Below are positions 11,629 to 22,594 of a stretch of 64,000 bases of DNA, piece by piece. A program made the translations under genes and the position numbers. Each line of letters begins with the position of its first letter. The stretch's first letter is position 1. Source of the stretch: Catenaria anguillulae PL171 (Eukaryota; Blastocladiomycota; Blastocladiomycetes; Blastocladiales; Catenariaceae); contig MCFL01000067.1 in assembly GCA_002102555.1 (NCBI GenBank), positions 1 to 64,000 on the forward strand. The letters run 5' to 3'. The notes beneath the pieces were generated by a model. That model saw only the letters and a list, made by a program, of their open reading frames with translations, did no database searches and was not told the origin of the DNA.

Positions 11629-12397
11629 GATGGGACTTGTGGTTGCCGCGAGTAGTGCAGATGGCGAGAGAAGAGATGCACGTGTGCCCGTGTTGCGTCT
11701 GCCAGCTGCTGCGCGGCAGCATCGCCAGTGCCGGAAGCGCAGTTGGATGGCAAAGATGGCTGAACGGGTGATATAGATCCCGCTTCCCGCGGAAGAGTGG
11801 ACGGGTTGTGGACGAGCGGCGCCATGGATCCGGCAAAGGTGGCCGACTGGGAGGTGGCGGATGATGCTGATTCAGGAACACTGGGAAGCGAGGCGGTGGA
11901 GGAGTGGATTTGGCAGATGGAGGCGATCCGTGGCCCACAGCGACCCCGGGATCCAAGGGAGTTGGCGGCATGGCTCTTGGATGTGAGGTCTGTCCAGTGC
12001 AGGTGATGGGGTCGCTCGGCTTTACAACAGACGCGAACTAGATTGCAGGGTTGAATCTGTTCAGTTCCCATGCACACACGATGTTGTGTTTGATTCGTCG
12101 TCGCCAGGGGGAGGTAATGGGTTGGCCGTCCGAGTATTTTGGTCGTGGTCTGTGGTGAGGTTTTTTTTCCCCAAAGGCTTGGTTGCATCGAGTTAGATTG
12201 CTAATGGCATACTATTTTCATGTTTGCCGATAAACTTGGGATTGAGCTCACTGTGGATAAACACATTGGTCCTCGCGAACATTACGCAACTGCCCGCTCG
12301 CGTGACACATTCACAAGACTTGCACAAGGTAGGACACAATGAGGGCAAAGGATGTGTTGGATATGTAAATATGTACAAGCAAAGGATACACAACATG
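11629..12397. other. intergenic, upstream of the G-alpha gene
   Basis: Spacer between the 3' end of the 15.4 kb gene and the G-alpha start. Minus-strand frames here are Pro/Ser-rich and open for up to about 180 codons, but I could not connect them to the G-alpha frame, so they are left unannotated. Confidence 0.4.
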
Positions 12398-15300
12398 CTA
12401 GCCCAAGCCCGCATCCACCTTGATCCGCTTATTCGGCGACCCATTTCCGCCGACTCCGCCACCCAGCCCAGCCCCCGCCACCCCTCCGGCGCCGGCCATC
12501 ATGGCCAAATAATCCCTCTTGACGATCTGCACACCGACCAGGGCCTCGTGCTCGTCCCCATCCCCTCGCTGTCGTCGCCGCCCACACCCACAATCCCACA
12601 CACACTCACCACATCTGCCATGGCACGCTTGGCAATCACGGGTGTAAACGCCCGGTTCAACACGCTCTGCCACATGCTCTCTGAGCCCTTTTCCTTTGTT
12701 GCGCGCGCGAGGTACTCGAGTTGCGCCACTAGGCCTGCGACCGCGTCCGTTGTGCCCGAAGGCGGCGGCGCGCCAGCACCGGATGTCGAACCACCCGAGG
12801 TCGCGTCGCGCGTGGGCGGGCGCGGGCGTGCAGGGATCGGGCCACTTGGCAGTGCTGGTGCCAGAGGTGCCGCCGTTGGGACAGATGTTGATGCAGGTTG
12901 CGATTTGACTGTCGCCTTGCTGGGCTTGCCTCCGGCGGACTTATCGGCCGCGGTTCCAGTGGCGCCTGGCTTGGTAGCCGATTTCGCAGCTGCCGCCGAC
13001 TTGGTTGTTTTGCCTCCCGCGGCACCCGCTTTCACAGGTTTGCCTTTGGCAGCAGTTGCGGGCGCGGGCGCGGGTTTCTTTGCCGCGGTACTCGGCAAAA
13101 TCGGCGCGTCTTCCGACGACGACCGGTCCGAGCGTGTGGGCGAGGCAGCGACACGTGCAGTGAGTGATCCTGTGGCTGGCGCAGGCGCAGACACGGGAGC
13201 AGGACCGGGGGCCGCCGGAGCGGCGGTGGTTTTGGCAGCTGCACTTGCACGTTTCTTGCTGGGCGGGGGCGACTTTGCATTCGCGGGCGTCTCTGATCCC
13301 GATGCAGCCGAGGCAACGGCCGCGGCCTTCTTTTTCCCCGCGGGCGGCTTGGTCAATGCAACATAGTCTTGCTTGATGTTGGCACTCGCCACCTGATTTG
13401 CTGGCCGATCTGCTGCTGCGGGTGCGGCTGCTTGTGCGGCAGGCTGTGCGGCAGGCTGTGCCGCAGCTGCTGCCGCAGCGGCCGACCGCTTGACATACCT
13501 GCCTTGGCCCTGAACCAGCTTTGCAGGCCCTTCCTTTTCCACCACCTTTGCCCGGACCGAGTCGAGCACGTACACGATCCAATCTGCGAGCGTGACCACG
13601 GGCACGCGCGCCGCGGCGCCCGCGGGACCCCACTTTGAGACTGCAGCCATTTCAATTTGCACATAAAGTTGCGCCAGAAACAAGCCGATACGTTGGAGTT
13701 CCGGAATGGGCAGAATGCATTGTGAGGTTGGGAGCAGTGCTAGTTGTCGCGTGAGCAAATGAGTCTATGTACGTTGTTTATATCTTCACGGATTAGTGTG
13801 TTTCTAAAATTTGCGTGTCAATGACGGAACCAAAAGCGGGACGTACGGCCAACTCCATTTTGTACCCAACATTGCCCGCGCCCACCACCTCCTTTTGAAA
13901 CTCTGCAGCGCGCGCCTCGCCATACTCGGCCTGAATGCCTGCGAGCAAGCGCTTGAGCTCGCCCAGCGCTAGCTGCAAGTCGCGCGAGTCCGAAATGAGC
14001 TTTGCATGTTCGGGCGTGCCCATGGCGGGCAGCGGGTAGATTTGCTTTGCGTCAATTTGCGTGCGGATCTTGTCGAGCTGGTCGCGCGTCGGCAGTGGGG
14101 CAGCGGTAGCACCCCCTGATGTGGGCGCAGGCGCCGAGGCGGGTGGTGGAGGGGCCGGTGACGCAGTGGCCGTGGCGGGAGCCGGTTGGGTTGGGGCTGG
14201 ATGCATGAGCGGTTGTTGGGATTGAACCGTGGATGCGAGTCGCGGTGCTTGCTGTTGTTGTTGGTTGAGCACCATTTGCCCGAGCGCAATGGCTTGCTGG
14301 GCGCTTAGGTTCCCAGCACCTGCGGGGTTGTTGGTTCCCATTGCCTGCGGTTGCTGGTGCTGCACCGTTGAAGCTTGCGAAGTGGCAATCGATAGTTGTT
14401 GCTGCTGCTGTGCCTGCGCTTGCGCTTGTTGCTGAGCCTGAGCCTGTGCTTGGGCTTGTGCTTGAGCTTGAGCTTGAGCTTGCTGTTGAGCCTGCTGCTG
14501 CAATCGCGACTGCAACAAGGCCGACGTTGCCGCCGCCACGGTACTGTCGTCCACCCGGGTGACGACCTGCAACTGGTTGGTAAACGCCTGCAGATCGGAA
14601 ATGCCGGCCGATTGGCACGTGGCGCGGAAGGCTTCTGTGAGCTGATGCACGTTGGCGGCATTATTGAGCTGCGCGTGATGTCGCATGAGAATGTAAAAAT
14701 GTTGGAGACGCTGCAGAAGCGGATTGGACGAGATGCGCTGGATCATGTGTGGCGGGGCGGTTGGCAGGAAGAGGGAGGCGGGTGACTGTTGGGGTTGCTG
14801 CTGTTGATTGGCAAGCGCTTGTGCTTGAGCCTGCGCTTGAGCTTGAGCCTGCACTTGAGCTTGAGCTTGAGCTTGAGCTTGAGCTTGAGCTTGAGCTTGA
14901 GCTTGAGCTTGAGCTTGAGCTTGAGCTTGAGCTTGTGCCTGTGCTTGAGCTTGTGCCTGTGCTTGTGCTTGTGCTTGAGCGAGAGCAGCTTGCTGGGCCA
15001 AGAGCTGTTGGTGTTGCGCGAGCTGCTGCGCTTGAGCTTGCGCCTGAGCCTGGGCCTGAGCCTGAGCTTGGGCTTGAGCTTGAGCTTGAGCCTGAGCCTG
15101 AGCCTGAGCCTGTGCCTGTGCCTGAGCTTGCTGCTGGAATTGTTGTGCCCGTGCGCGTAACAGTGTGAGATTTTGCTGAAGGAAGGCGCGGTACTGGTGA
15201 AACTGACCGGCAGCATTTGTGTAGACTTGTGACTCGAGCGCAGTGGCACGCTGAAGGCCATCCGGATCCGGGCCGTTTGGCTGCGGCTGAAGCGCGGCGA

Positions 15301-15424
15301 TTTCCCGAGCAAAGACGGCACGGCATTGTGCGCGCATCAGGTCGGTGATGACCTGCTGCTGTTGCGGTTGCGGTTGTTGCTGTAGGGCGGCCGACGCAGG
15401 GTCGTTTGGGTTGGCGGTCGTCAT
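12398..15424 (-). CDS. Gln/Ala-rich Med15/Gal11-like transcription coactivator, 953 residues
   Basis: Exons 15424-13847, 13764-12610 and 12526-12398 splice cleanly (all phase 0) into 953 residues. Residues 25-85 form a helical unit ([34 protein letters not shown]) like the N-terminus of fungal Med15. Gln-Ala repeats then fill about residues 95-210 and 330-355. After a Pro-rich linker comes the conserved module shared with the 9.8 kb gene ([19 protein letters not shown], then, after intron 1, [44 protein letters not shown]). An Ala/Lys/Pro-rich disordered region leads to a helix ([15 protein letters not shown]) and a basic C-terminus ([12 protein letters not shown]) that could serve in nuclear import. 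The role as a Mediator tail or similar coactivator is inferred from composition and the N-terminal unit. The similarity to the neighbour at 9.8 kb indicates a local duplication separated by the G-alpha gene. Confidence 0.6.
14817..15135. repeat. Hexanucleotide repeat coding Gln-Ala, interrupted array
   Basis: The plus strand shows near-perfect reiterations of GCTTGA with variants GCCTGA, GCTTGT and GCCTGT. On the coding (minus) strand these read CAAGCT and CAGGCT, giving (Gln-Ala)n. Two blocks (14817-14980 and 15027-15135) are split by a short non-repetitive segment; a third, shorter block lies at 14410-14490. The mix of synonymous codons shows partial decay, and the near-perfect core at about 14860-14935 looks the most recently expanded. 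Confidence 0.9.
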
Positions 15425-16016
15425 TGAGTAACACTAGGGTAGAGAGTAGAAAGTGGGAAGAGCAGATTGCGTCGAGTGGCGTTACGTTGGTCAATGCATC
15501 AGTGTGGGTTGGCAAGGATCATTTGACCGGTATGATAATGATCTTTAATTGCCGTAATGAAAAAACTGAAGTGTGAACGGAGCGCCGAATCGAATCAATT
15601 GGACGACTGATCGGGTTTCGATCCATCGCAGCAGGCATGCACGTTGTCACGATGACATGACACGTTTTCGAGCCGCGCGTGCCGTGTGCGGTTCAGTCGA
15701 GCAGCGGCTTGGGCTTGGCTTTTTCTGGTTTTCTTGGGCTGAGCAGTGAACTGTGCTCGGAGCGCCATGGCTGACCACAGTTCCTTTCTGACTGTCTGCC
15801 TGGACTTTCTCTTCCGAATCTATCTCGCTCCCTACACTGTTTACATTCCCGAGTACAGCGAAGCGCAGTTATCGTTACCAGTTACCCGTTACCAGTTACC
15901 TTTGCCTCTTAATCTGCTTGGGCTGGCCCTGTAACAAGTGACAACTCGAACCAATATCATATCGCTCTCAGGCTCTGACCGCTCGCACCGAACCCAACCG
16001 AACCGAAATCTCAAAC
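15425..16016. other. Divergent intergenic region (shared promoter span)
   Basis: Lies between the starts of two divergently transcribed genes (15424 minus, 16017 plus), so both promoters must be within these 590 bases. I see a short direct repeat of the type GTTACCAGTTACC at about 15874-15902. No gene is visible. Confidence 0.5.
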
Positions 16017-17553
16017 ATGTCGTCATCATCGTCGTCAAAATCGTCACAATCCCTCAAGTCCAAGGCGGCCACACCCCTCACCGTGACGGCCATCTTGGCC
16101 AACCCGTCATCATCACACAAGCAGCAGCAGCAGCAGCAGCGGTCCAACCCTAACGCTGGTGGTCGCCAAACGCCACCAAAGGCCAACAAGCACCACCACA
16201 ACCGGTCCGCTGCCACTCCGACACCCACACCCACACCGACATCCACCACAACCAGTCAACGAGGACAGTCTGCCGGGCCAAAGCACTCTGCGTCGACACC
16301 TGACTTGGCGCTGCTTGCAACTTCCCATCCTTCGTCCCCGCTTCACGCGCACGGCCGCTCTCACCCTTCCCAGTCCCAAAGCCATAAAGTGGCGTCGGCC
16401 GTTGAGTCGGACTCGCTGCATCGCCCAACCTCAACCTCAACCTCGGCCAACAGCTCCAGCTCCAACCCGTCGAGCAAAAGACAGCGCCAGCGCCAAAAGC
16501 AAAAGTCGCACAATGCCAATGCCAATGCCAATGGCGCCAATCCGTCTCAGTCTCAGTCTCAGTCTCATGTTGCCTCGCTATCGCAATCGCAATCGCAGTC
16601 GCAAAAGGGAGACGAGTCGGACCCTGTACAGCCACAGTCACAGTCACAGCCACAGCCACAGTGCGTTTCTCGTGTCTTGTCTTGTGCTGCTGCTCATGCA
16701 AATGCACATGCGAGTGAGACCCAAAACCTTGTCTCAACCTCCGCCCCCTTCTCTCCTCATTCATCTTTTTCAGACGCACAAAATCCACCACCGCCGCCAA
16801 ATCCCTCTTGCACCGGCAACCCCTCCCTCTGGCCCAAAGGCTCCACGCGGCCGCCGTGCTTCGCTCCCGCACGTGTCCTCGTCCGACTTGGCGGCCTCGC
16901 TCTCCGCCTTGGTTGCTGTCCCCTCCACGGAACCGGGCAAGAAGAAGAAGCGCGGGTGCTACGCTGGCGCCACTTTCCAAGAGTCGCCAGCGCCGCACGC
17001 GCTGCCCCCTCCGCCTCCCGAATTGTTTGGCGCTGCCGCGACGGTCATGTCGGATGATGCTCTTTCCCCAACTCCTGCACAGCTCTCCTTCTCGCCTGCA
17101 TTCTCTTCGGGGTCGGCATCCGTATCCATTTCTGGTTCTGGATCTGGATCGGCATCCGGATCGGATAGAGACGATGACCACCACCTTTGCCCAAACTCTC
17201 ACATTCTCCCAAAGCGCCTCGTAGTTTCCGAATCCGAAGCAACAACCAAACCTTTGCCCCCGGTGACGTCGTCTTCGTCAACCAACGGTGGTGCTACTCC
17301 TACCGCCGACGAACTCCGTGCAAGGTCGCGCCAGCTCATGTCCATGCTCGTGTCCATGCGGCCCAGCCAATCTGCTTCGCCGCCCATGCCAGTCCCCGTA
17401 CCCGTGGCCCCGATAGTTCCCATACCTGCTGCTCCATTTGCTCACCAGCAGCTGCACCAACAGCAACAGCAACAACAACACATGTACCACCAACTCACCA
17501 CTCCCATCCTTGCACCCGCTGCAGGCTCGCCGCACATGTGGCCGGCCCAACTT

Positions 17554-17584
<31 letters not shown>

Positions 17585-17970
17585 CATCTCTTCCGTTTCC
17601 CACCATGGCGCACCCGCAACCGCACCATCTTGCCGGGCCGTATCATTCCAACGTGCCATCGCCCACCCCGCCCACTTTTCTCTCCACTACCCCGCGCCAA
17701 AACCTGGTCTCGCCATCGCCCAAACCCAGTGTTGCATCGCCTCAATCCATGAAACTCAAGTTTGCCCCCACAAAGGTTGTTTCGTCTGCGCGCGCGTCAC
17801 CTCGGATAGTGCCGGCTACGCCCACAACCACACCCGTGCCGGCACCTATGCAAGCAAATGGCGCAGGCAAGGGCGAGCATGGCGACCAGGCGCGTGCTGC
17901 ATCGGCGCTGGCGCACGATTTACGGACATTGCTGCGGCTCGAGGCGCAGAGTCCCACCGTGTCGTCGTAA
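16017..17970 (+). CDS. Low-complexity protein with a PNRC/Edc1-type decapping-activator motif
   Basis: ATG at 16017 opens a Ser/Gln/His/Pro-rich N-terminus (exon 1 to about 16660). An intron to 16773 (acceptor TTTTTCAG) leads to exon 2 at 16774-17970. With the better donor (GTGCGT at 16661) the phase is off by one; a GTTTCT donor at 16665 keeps the frame. Exon 2 contains KKKKRGCYAGATFQESPAP then HALPPPP, which matches the YAGxxFxxSPxPxxLPxP core of the PNRC family (human PNRC2, yeast Edc1/Edc2). That motif binds Dcp1 and activates mRNA decapping by Dcp2. Further on are polyGln runs, Pro-rich segments (SPKPSVASP) and a C-terminal helix (LAHDLRTLLRLEA). About 615 residues, mostly disordered, so a cytoplasmic P-body role is plausible. 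Naming to a specific orthologue is not possible because only the short motif is diagnostic. Confidence 0.7.
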
Positions 17971-19443
17971 AACAAGTGTGGTGTGAATGTCTTGGCTGTG
18001 TGTGTGTCTTTTTCAAATCATATGCATGTTGGGCAATTGGAGCATGGGTCCGTGGCCATGAGTGGATTTGGGGAAGATCCCGTGTCTGGGATTCGTGGGG
18101 TGGATGTGTTTTCTTTCATTTTCGTTTTTTTTCTCAATCGTCTGTACCCCCGCTCTCACCACCTTTTTTTTTTTTCTTCACCCTTGCGGTCTTGTCTTGA
18201 GTCTACTCCCGTCTCAACACCACCCCCTCACACACCACCATGTTCTGCCTGTCCTGCTCATATGCGTGATACCCACACCCTCGTTGTTGACCCCCCCCCC
18301 ATCCCGTGGCGTCCTGCCGTTTTTTTCTTTTCTATTTTTTTTTGTTGTGTTGGCTCCTTCATCTGTTTCTTTTCCACACGCACACATTGGTGCCGCACCC
18401 ATGCCTCATCGGTGCGGCAAGGCGCGCTCTACCTTTCCTGATTTCCCTTGCCTCTGTTTGTTGTTTCTCCATCTCTTGTGAATACGTCTCTCCTCTCTCT
18501 TGTTCTTGTTTGGCGTGTGTGTTGGTCTTCCTGCGCAGTAGCCACCTTAGCACCCAATTTTTCCTTCTTGCACAAACTCTATTGGGTGTGTGTGACGCTT
18601 CTTTGACCACCTCTTGTCTTCGTTATCTTCCACCCTTTTTGCATTGCTGCCGCTCCATCAAATCACGGTTCGACCGCCTATCTCTCTTCGCCTCACCTAC
18701 TCCCAAGCGCACCAATTGTCCAACCCCTCCCCTACGACCAGTGCCATCGATTCAACCCTGTTGCCTCTCGACAGCCGCTTTGGGTCGCCCGCCATGCACA
18801 AAGAGGTCTTTTTTTCCCCGGTTAGACTGACAGAACACGCACCCTCGACCCCCCCCCCCCTCCCCGCTGGCTCTTGTTTCGATTTCTTGTGCATACAACA
18901 CACAACAAGCTCGCTATCCGTCGCCCGGTGTCCATCGGTCGGCTCCATCCCTTCTCTGTGCTCATTGCGTAGACGCCCCTCAACCATCTGCTCGCTCCCC
19001 GCAGTCCTTTCCTTGCCTTGTCTGGATTTGCATCCAGTCGGGAACTGCTCGTTAATTTTTGTCTCTCTTTCGTTTTTGTTGTTTGTGTTTCCTTTGCCAC
19101 ACGCTTACGCTTTCGGCCGCTGCCCAGTCGATTGGATTCTGTGTCCCATGCACAGTCAATGTCGTCACGACCCCTCGCTGCCGATTTCGATGCTTTCCTG
19201 TTTTTCTGTTGTCACAAATATATTCAATCAGTGCCAAACCGTGTTGGCGAGCCGTGAAAGTGAAACACGATAAAGCGATTTTGGAGTAGGTGGGACTTGT
19301 GTGACTGCCGCTTCGAGGCGCGAACACTTACATTTACAAATCGGTGTCAGATTCAAGTATCAATAGGTGCCCAGACGATTCCACTGAAACTATCCCCAAG
19401 CAATCCCGACCGTTCGGCTAGCCTAGCCTATATCATAGCATAC
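17971..19443. other. 1.5 kb pyrimidine-rich intergenic region
   Basis: The plus strand from about 18,100 to 19,250 is strongly C+T-rich, with runs of T (for example 18163-18175) and C (18291-18300; 18849-18860). Open frames through it are compositional artefacts (Ser, Leu, Pro and Phe only). It precedes the gene at 19444 and may include a long pyrimidine-rich leader or promoter. Confidence 0.5.
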
Positions 19444-20601
19444 ATGGAACCCACCATGTCAAATCCACTTACCGATGCCTTTACGTCGGCTCCAGTGTCG
19501 CCATCCACACCGCTAGCGACGCGCACCAGCGCCTTCCCAACCATGATGTCGTCGCTCAACGCCTCGTTTGGTCCCACCTCGATAGATCCATCGGCAGCAC
19601 CACCCACATGGCCCACTGCCATGACCCGCTCGGCCCTCGCCACCCACATGCACCGCGTGCGCAGCTCCATCGAAACAACGCTGACCTCCATCGCCACGCA
19701 CCCACTGGTCACCCGTGCGGCCTCGCACCCGGCAGTCGTGCGCCTCGCAAGCAAACTCAACCTCCCTCCACATGTCGTTGCTGCGCTGGCCCTGTGTGCC
19801 GCGCTTGCCCTGACTTCGCTTGTCGTGTCAGGCAAACGCGTGCTGTTTGCACTGTCCGCACTCGTGCCCCTCACCCACTCACTGCGCGCGCTCGAATCCA
19901 ACAACCCAACGCAACTCAAATCCGCACTGAAGCTTTGGCTGCTCTACTCGCTGACGGCCACACGCAAGCCCACGTACACGCACTTGCTTGCGCGCCTTGC
20001 GTTGCTTACATACCAGCCTGCCAAATCCGCCGCGGTTGCGTACGCGCTCGTGATTCGACCATTGGTCGCGGCGGCTGTCGCTCAAGGGGTGGTCCCGCGA
20101 ACAGTGGCACGTTCGGTACTTGGCATGGATCCCGATCAAAGTGCCGCGCACATGGTGATGCAGCCGCGTTCGCCCGTGGACATGCACGATGTGCCCGAGG
20201 TGGTGCAAAGGGCGGTTGCACTGGTGGTTGCTGCAAGGCCAGAGATCGGAAAGTACTTGGGCGTCGTGGCCGAGGCGGGCGAATGGGCCGTGCCCCTTCT
20301 GGCAAGTGAACAGGGGACACAAGTGCACGCGAGTCCCGTTGCGCGTGCCATCCATGTTGGGGACAATCCGAGCATGGGCGAGCAGCAAGAGGGAGACGAG
20401 ATGTCGCACGTGCATCATGTCAGAAAGACGTCGGATGGCGGGGTGCTTGGGTTGGCCAGTGTCAAGTTGCAGCAGCAGCTTACTGGTGGCGGCGCCAAGA
20501 ATGGAGGGCTGGTCGGGAGTCTGCAGCAGTTTGTCGATGCGGAGGATGATGGGCAAGAACCGGTGGGCAGAAGCAGGGCGAGTGGAAGGTTGGGAATGTA
20601 A
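19444..20601 (+). CDS. Divergent REEP/Yop1/HVA22 (TB2/DP1) family protein
   Basis: Single exon, 385 residues, from the ATG at 19444; an earlier in-frame ATG is not evident. The first 90 residues are Ser/Thr/Pro-rich and probably cytosolic. Residues about 105-215 hold the membrane part: a hydrophobic hairpin (VVAALALCAALALTSLVVSG, then VLFALSALVPLTHSLRALES), a short polar turn, a second pair (LKLWLLYSLT; LALLTYQPAKSAAVAYALVI) and RPLVAAAV. The order hydrophobic hairpin, P-x-x-x-S-hydrophobic-x-A-L-E, WLLY, then I-R-P matches the TB2/DP1/HVA22 fold that shapes tubular ER. The match is distant, since the family usually has YPAYxSxKALE. The C-terminal 150 residues are hydrophilic with a LQQQLTGGGAKNGG linker. 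An ER-shaping role is likely but inferred from topology more than identity. Confidence 0.55.
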   Translation: MEPTMSNPLTDAFTSAPVSPSTPLATRTSAFPTMMSSLNASFGPTSIDPSAAPPTWPTAMTRSALATHMHRVRSSIETTLTSIATHPLVTRAASHPAVVRLASKLNLPPHVVAALALCAALALTSLVVSGKRVLFALSALVPLTHSLRALESNNPTQLKSALKLWLLYSLTATRKPTYTHLLARLALLTYQPAKSAAVAYALVIRPLVAAAVAQGVVPRTVARSVLGMDPDQSAAHMVMQPRSPVDMHDVPEVVQRAVALVVAARPEIGKYLGVVAEAGEWAVPLLASEQGTQVHASPVARAIHVGDNPSMGEQQEGDEMSHVHHVRKTSDGGVLGLASVKLQQQLTGGGAKNGGLVGSLQQFVDAEDDGQEPVGRSRASGRLGM

Positions 20602-20780
20602 CCATTGACGCGGATGAAGTGAGATGTTGGTCTTGGAGCTTGGATAGTTAGCCGTTGCTCAATCTTGGTATCGAATGGTTGATTTGATGCACTTACCTTA
20701 TCGATTCGTCCTTCAGTTCTCTACTACAGATGCAGTCAAGTTTGATGATGGGAATGACGTTCTATGTATTGGAATATTCA

Positions 20781-21679
20781 TCACCTCTTCTGCTGTCCCG
20801 CCATCGCAGGCGCAACGGCCGCAGCGCTCGGCTTGTCGGTCACAACGGGAACACCTGTCATGCCCACCCTGGCCCTAAACCACGCCACCCCTTTTGTACA
20901 CTTGACACACGATGCCAGCACCAGCAATGCGCCAACCACAATAATCACCCACGCCCACCACGTCAATGTGGGATCCGAGCATTGTGGGCGCCAAAACTCG
21001 GTCGGCTCACGACCGTCCAGCGTCCACAACACACACCCGTACTCGCCCGCGGGCCCGCTGCGTGTGCTCGGCACCCACATGCCTTCGTAGATTTGCGCGC
21101 CGTCTTCCACGAGGCCTTCTTCATATGAGTCTGATGAGACGGGAGAAGGGCAAAGCGTTGCCGTTCAGTACAATGGCAAGTAACAGATTGGGGAGAACAC
21201 ACAGCGTGATAGAACGTACAGAATGCCTTTGGCGTCGTGAGCGTTTCAGGGACTGGTTCAACGACGGTAGGTGGCGGCGAGTCGCTCGGACCGCTAGGTT
21301 GCCTGGTGCCATCCGTCACGGAGTCGGATCCCGAAGGTGGTGAAGGCTGGACAATGACGGGGATGGGGCGGGCGCGATTCGGGTCGGAGCGTGGTGGCGG
21401 CGGTATCTTGTTTTCCTTGTCCTTATCCTTGTCTGGCTTTCCAACGGTAAACACGGGCTTTCCGTTTGCAGACCGGCTGACTTGGTTCTCGATGACCTTG
21501 ACCTTTTTTGGTTTCTTTTCCTCCTTGTCTTCTTTGTCTTTCTTGTCTTTCTTGTCTTCCTTGTCTTCCTTGTCTTCCTTGTCTTCCTTGTCTTTCTTTG
21601 GCGTGGGAATCGCCCAGACGACTCCCGTCAGGGAAAAGAGGGACGCTAGTGGGAATGAGAGACGGCGTGAGGTGACCAT
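20781..21679 (-). CDS. Type I membrane protein, WVP/GCxxW family member 1
   Basis: Exons 21679-21220 and 21130-20781; the intron interrupts a codon after its first base (phase 1). 269 residues. N-terminal signal peptide (RRLSFPLASLFSLTGVVWA) ending at A-I-P, then a Lys/Asp/Glu repeat (KDKED units, nt 21518-21597) and a Pro/Ser-rich linker. After the intron comes the domain shared with three other genes here: SYEEGL, MWVPSTRSGP, EYGCVLWT, FWRPQC, then one transmembrane helix (WWAWVIIVVGALLVLASCVK) and a short cytoplasmic tail. The predicted topology places the W-V-P/G-C-x-x-W domain just outside the membrane. The two Cys may form a disulphide. I do not know this family from any named group; a cell-surface or wall-associated role is a guess. 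Confidence 0.8.
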
Positions 21680-22594
21680 GTTGTTGGCTGCATTGAAGAC
21701 GTGTTGGGTATCCAATAGGAGTGGGTGGGACCTGGCCAATATTTGAATGTCAGAAAACCAATGTCGACCTGCCTTGTCCAATAGTCGGCTCCTCCCTGCT
21801 GATGCCGAACCAATGAGACCTGTCTACATAAGGACAATGGGTGAATCTCGTTGCATTGCGTGTCAAGAGACGCTCCGTGCTTGTTATTGCAAATGATGTC
21901 TGTGCGTTGTGAAGCGGGAATGGTATGAAGCAAGCCGTGCCATCAACTGGCCCAAGCCAGATGCAAGTGAGCTCTATTGCGGCTTGGACGCAGCTCGTTG
22001 GTGGGCGAGATGCATGCTGCAGTCCATGGTGCAAACAACAGGTAGCGGATGGGTTGATGCAGGTTAAGCGTGGGGAGAAGTTTCCGGCATTGCCATTGGG
22101 AATCTCATGCTCACTTGGAGGAAGCCATGCAGGCTTTTCGCCTGCCAGCGCATCATCGAGTACGGATACATACGCATGACCTGATAGCGGATGGACGAAC
22201 CCAAGTCTGGATTCCATTCGAACCAGGAAATTGGGTGGGCCAGCATGGATACAAAACCCTTTTTCTTGAGCTTGTGCACAATTTCCGGGCGTTCCAAACC
22301 CACTGTACAGGCCATGGTGTATAAGTAAGTATGTGTGCAAGACGGACGCGCAGCTCCATCCCAGTCGAATTCATCGAGTCGATCGGAGGGCGTGCCTGGA
22401 TCACCTTTCGGCACGATTTCATGTCATTTCATATCATTGGGCAGCGCGTCTATCATGTCAGATGCATACATACTTATGCATGCCAGGGGTAAAGACGAAA
22501 TTGTCTGGTCATGCTTACCCATGGATCAACACATAAACTTGCCGCAATCGATCTCAACGATAAAAATTTCCCCTTCAAATCGGCTGTATTCACC
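21680..22594. other. intergenic
   Basis: Divergent flank of the minus-strand gene at 21679 and the plus-strand gene at 22595. A minus-strand stretch at 22064-22400 reads somewhat like protein (IVHKLKKKGFVSMLAHP; SMMRWQAKSLHGFLQVSM) but has no start, no splice support and no recognised family. Possibly a gene fragment. Confidence 0.35.

Noticed and set aside
12224-13366. 380-codon open frame on the plus strand, Ala/Gly/Val-rich
   Set aside because: Antisense to the GC-rich, low-complexity C-terminal part of the Med15-like gene, whose minus-strand frame has consistent introns and homology to a neighbour.
14817-15135. Repeat array considered as CRISPR
   Set aside because: Six-base units without spacers, inside a protein-coding exon of a eukaryote.
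14749-15168. Plus-strand frames giving Leu-Glu or Leu-Ser repeats
   Set aside because: Mirror image of the GCTTGA hexamer repeat; the Gln-Ala reading on the minus strand is part of a full gene.
18614-19273. Long plus-strand open frame
   Set aside because: Arises from pyrimidine-rich DNA (Ser/Leu/Pro/Phe only); no domain and no splice logic.
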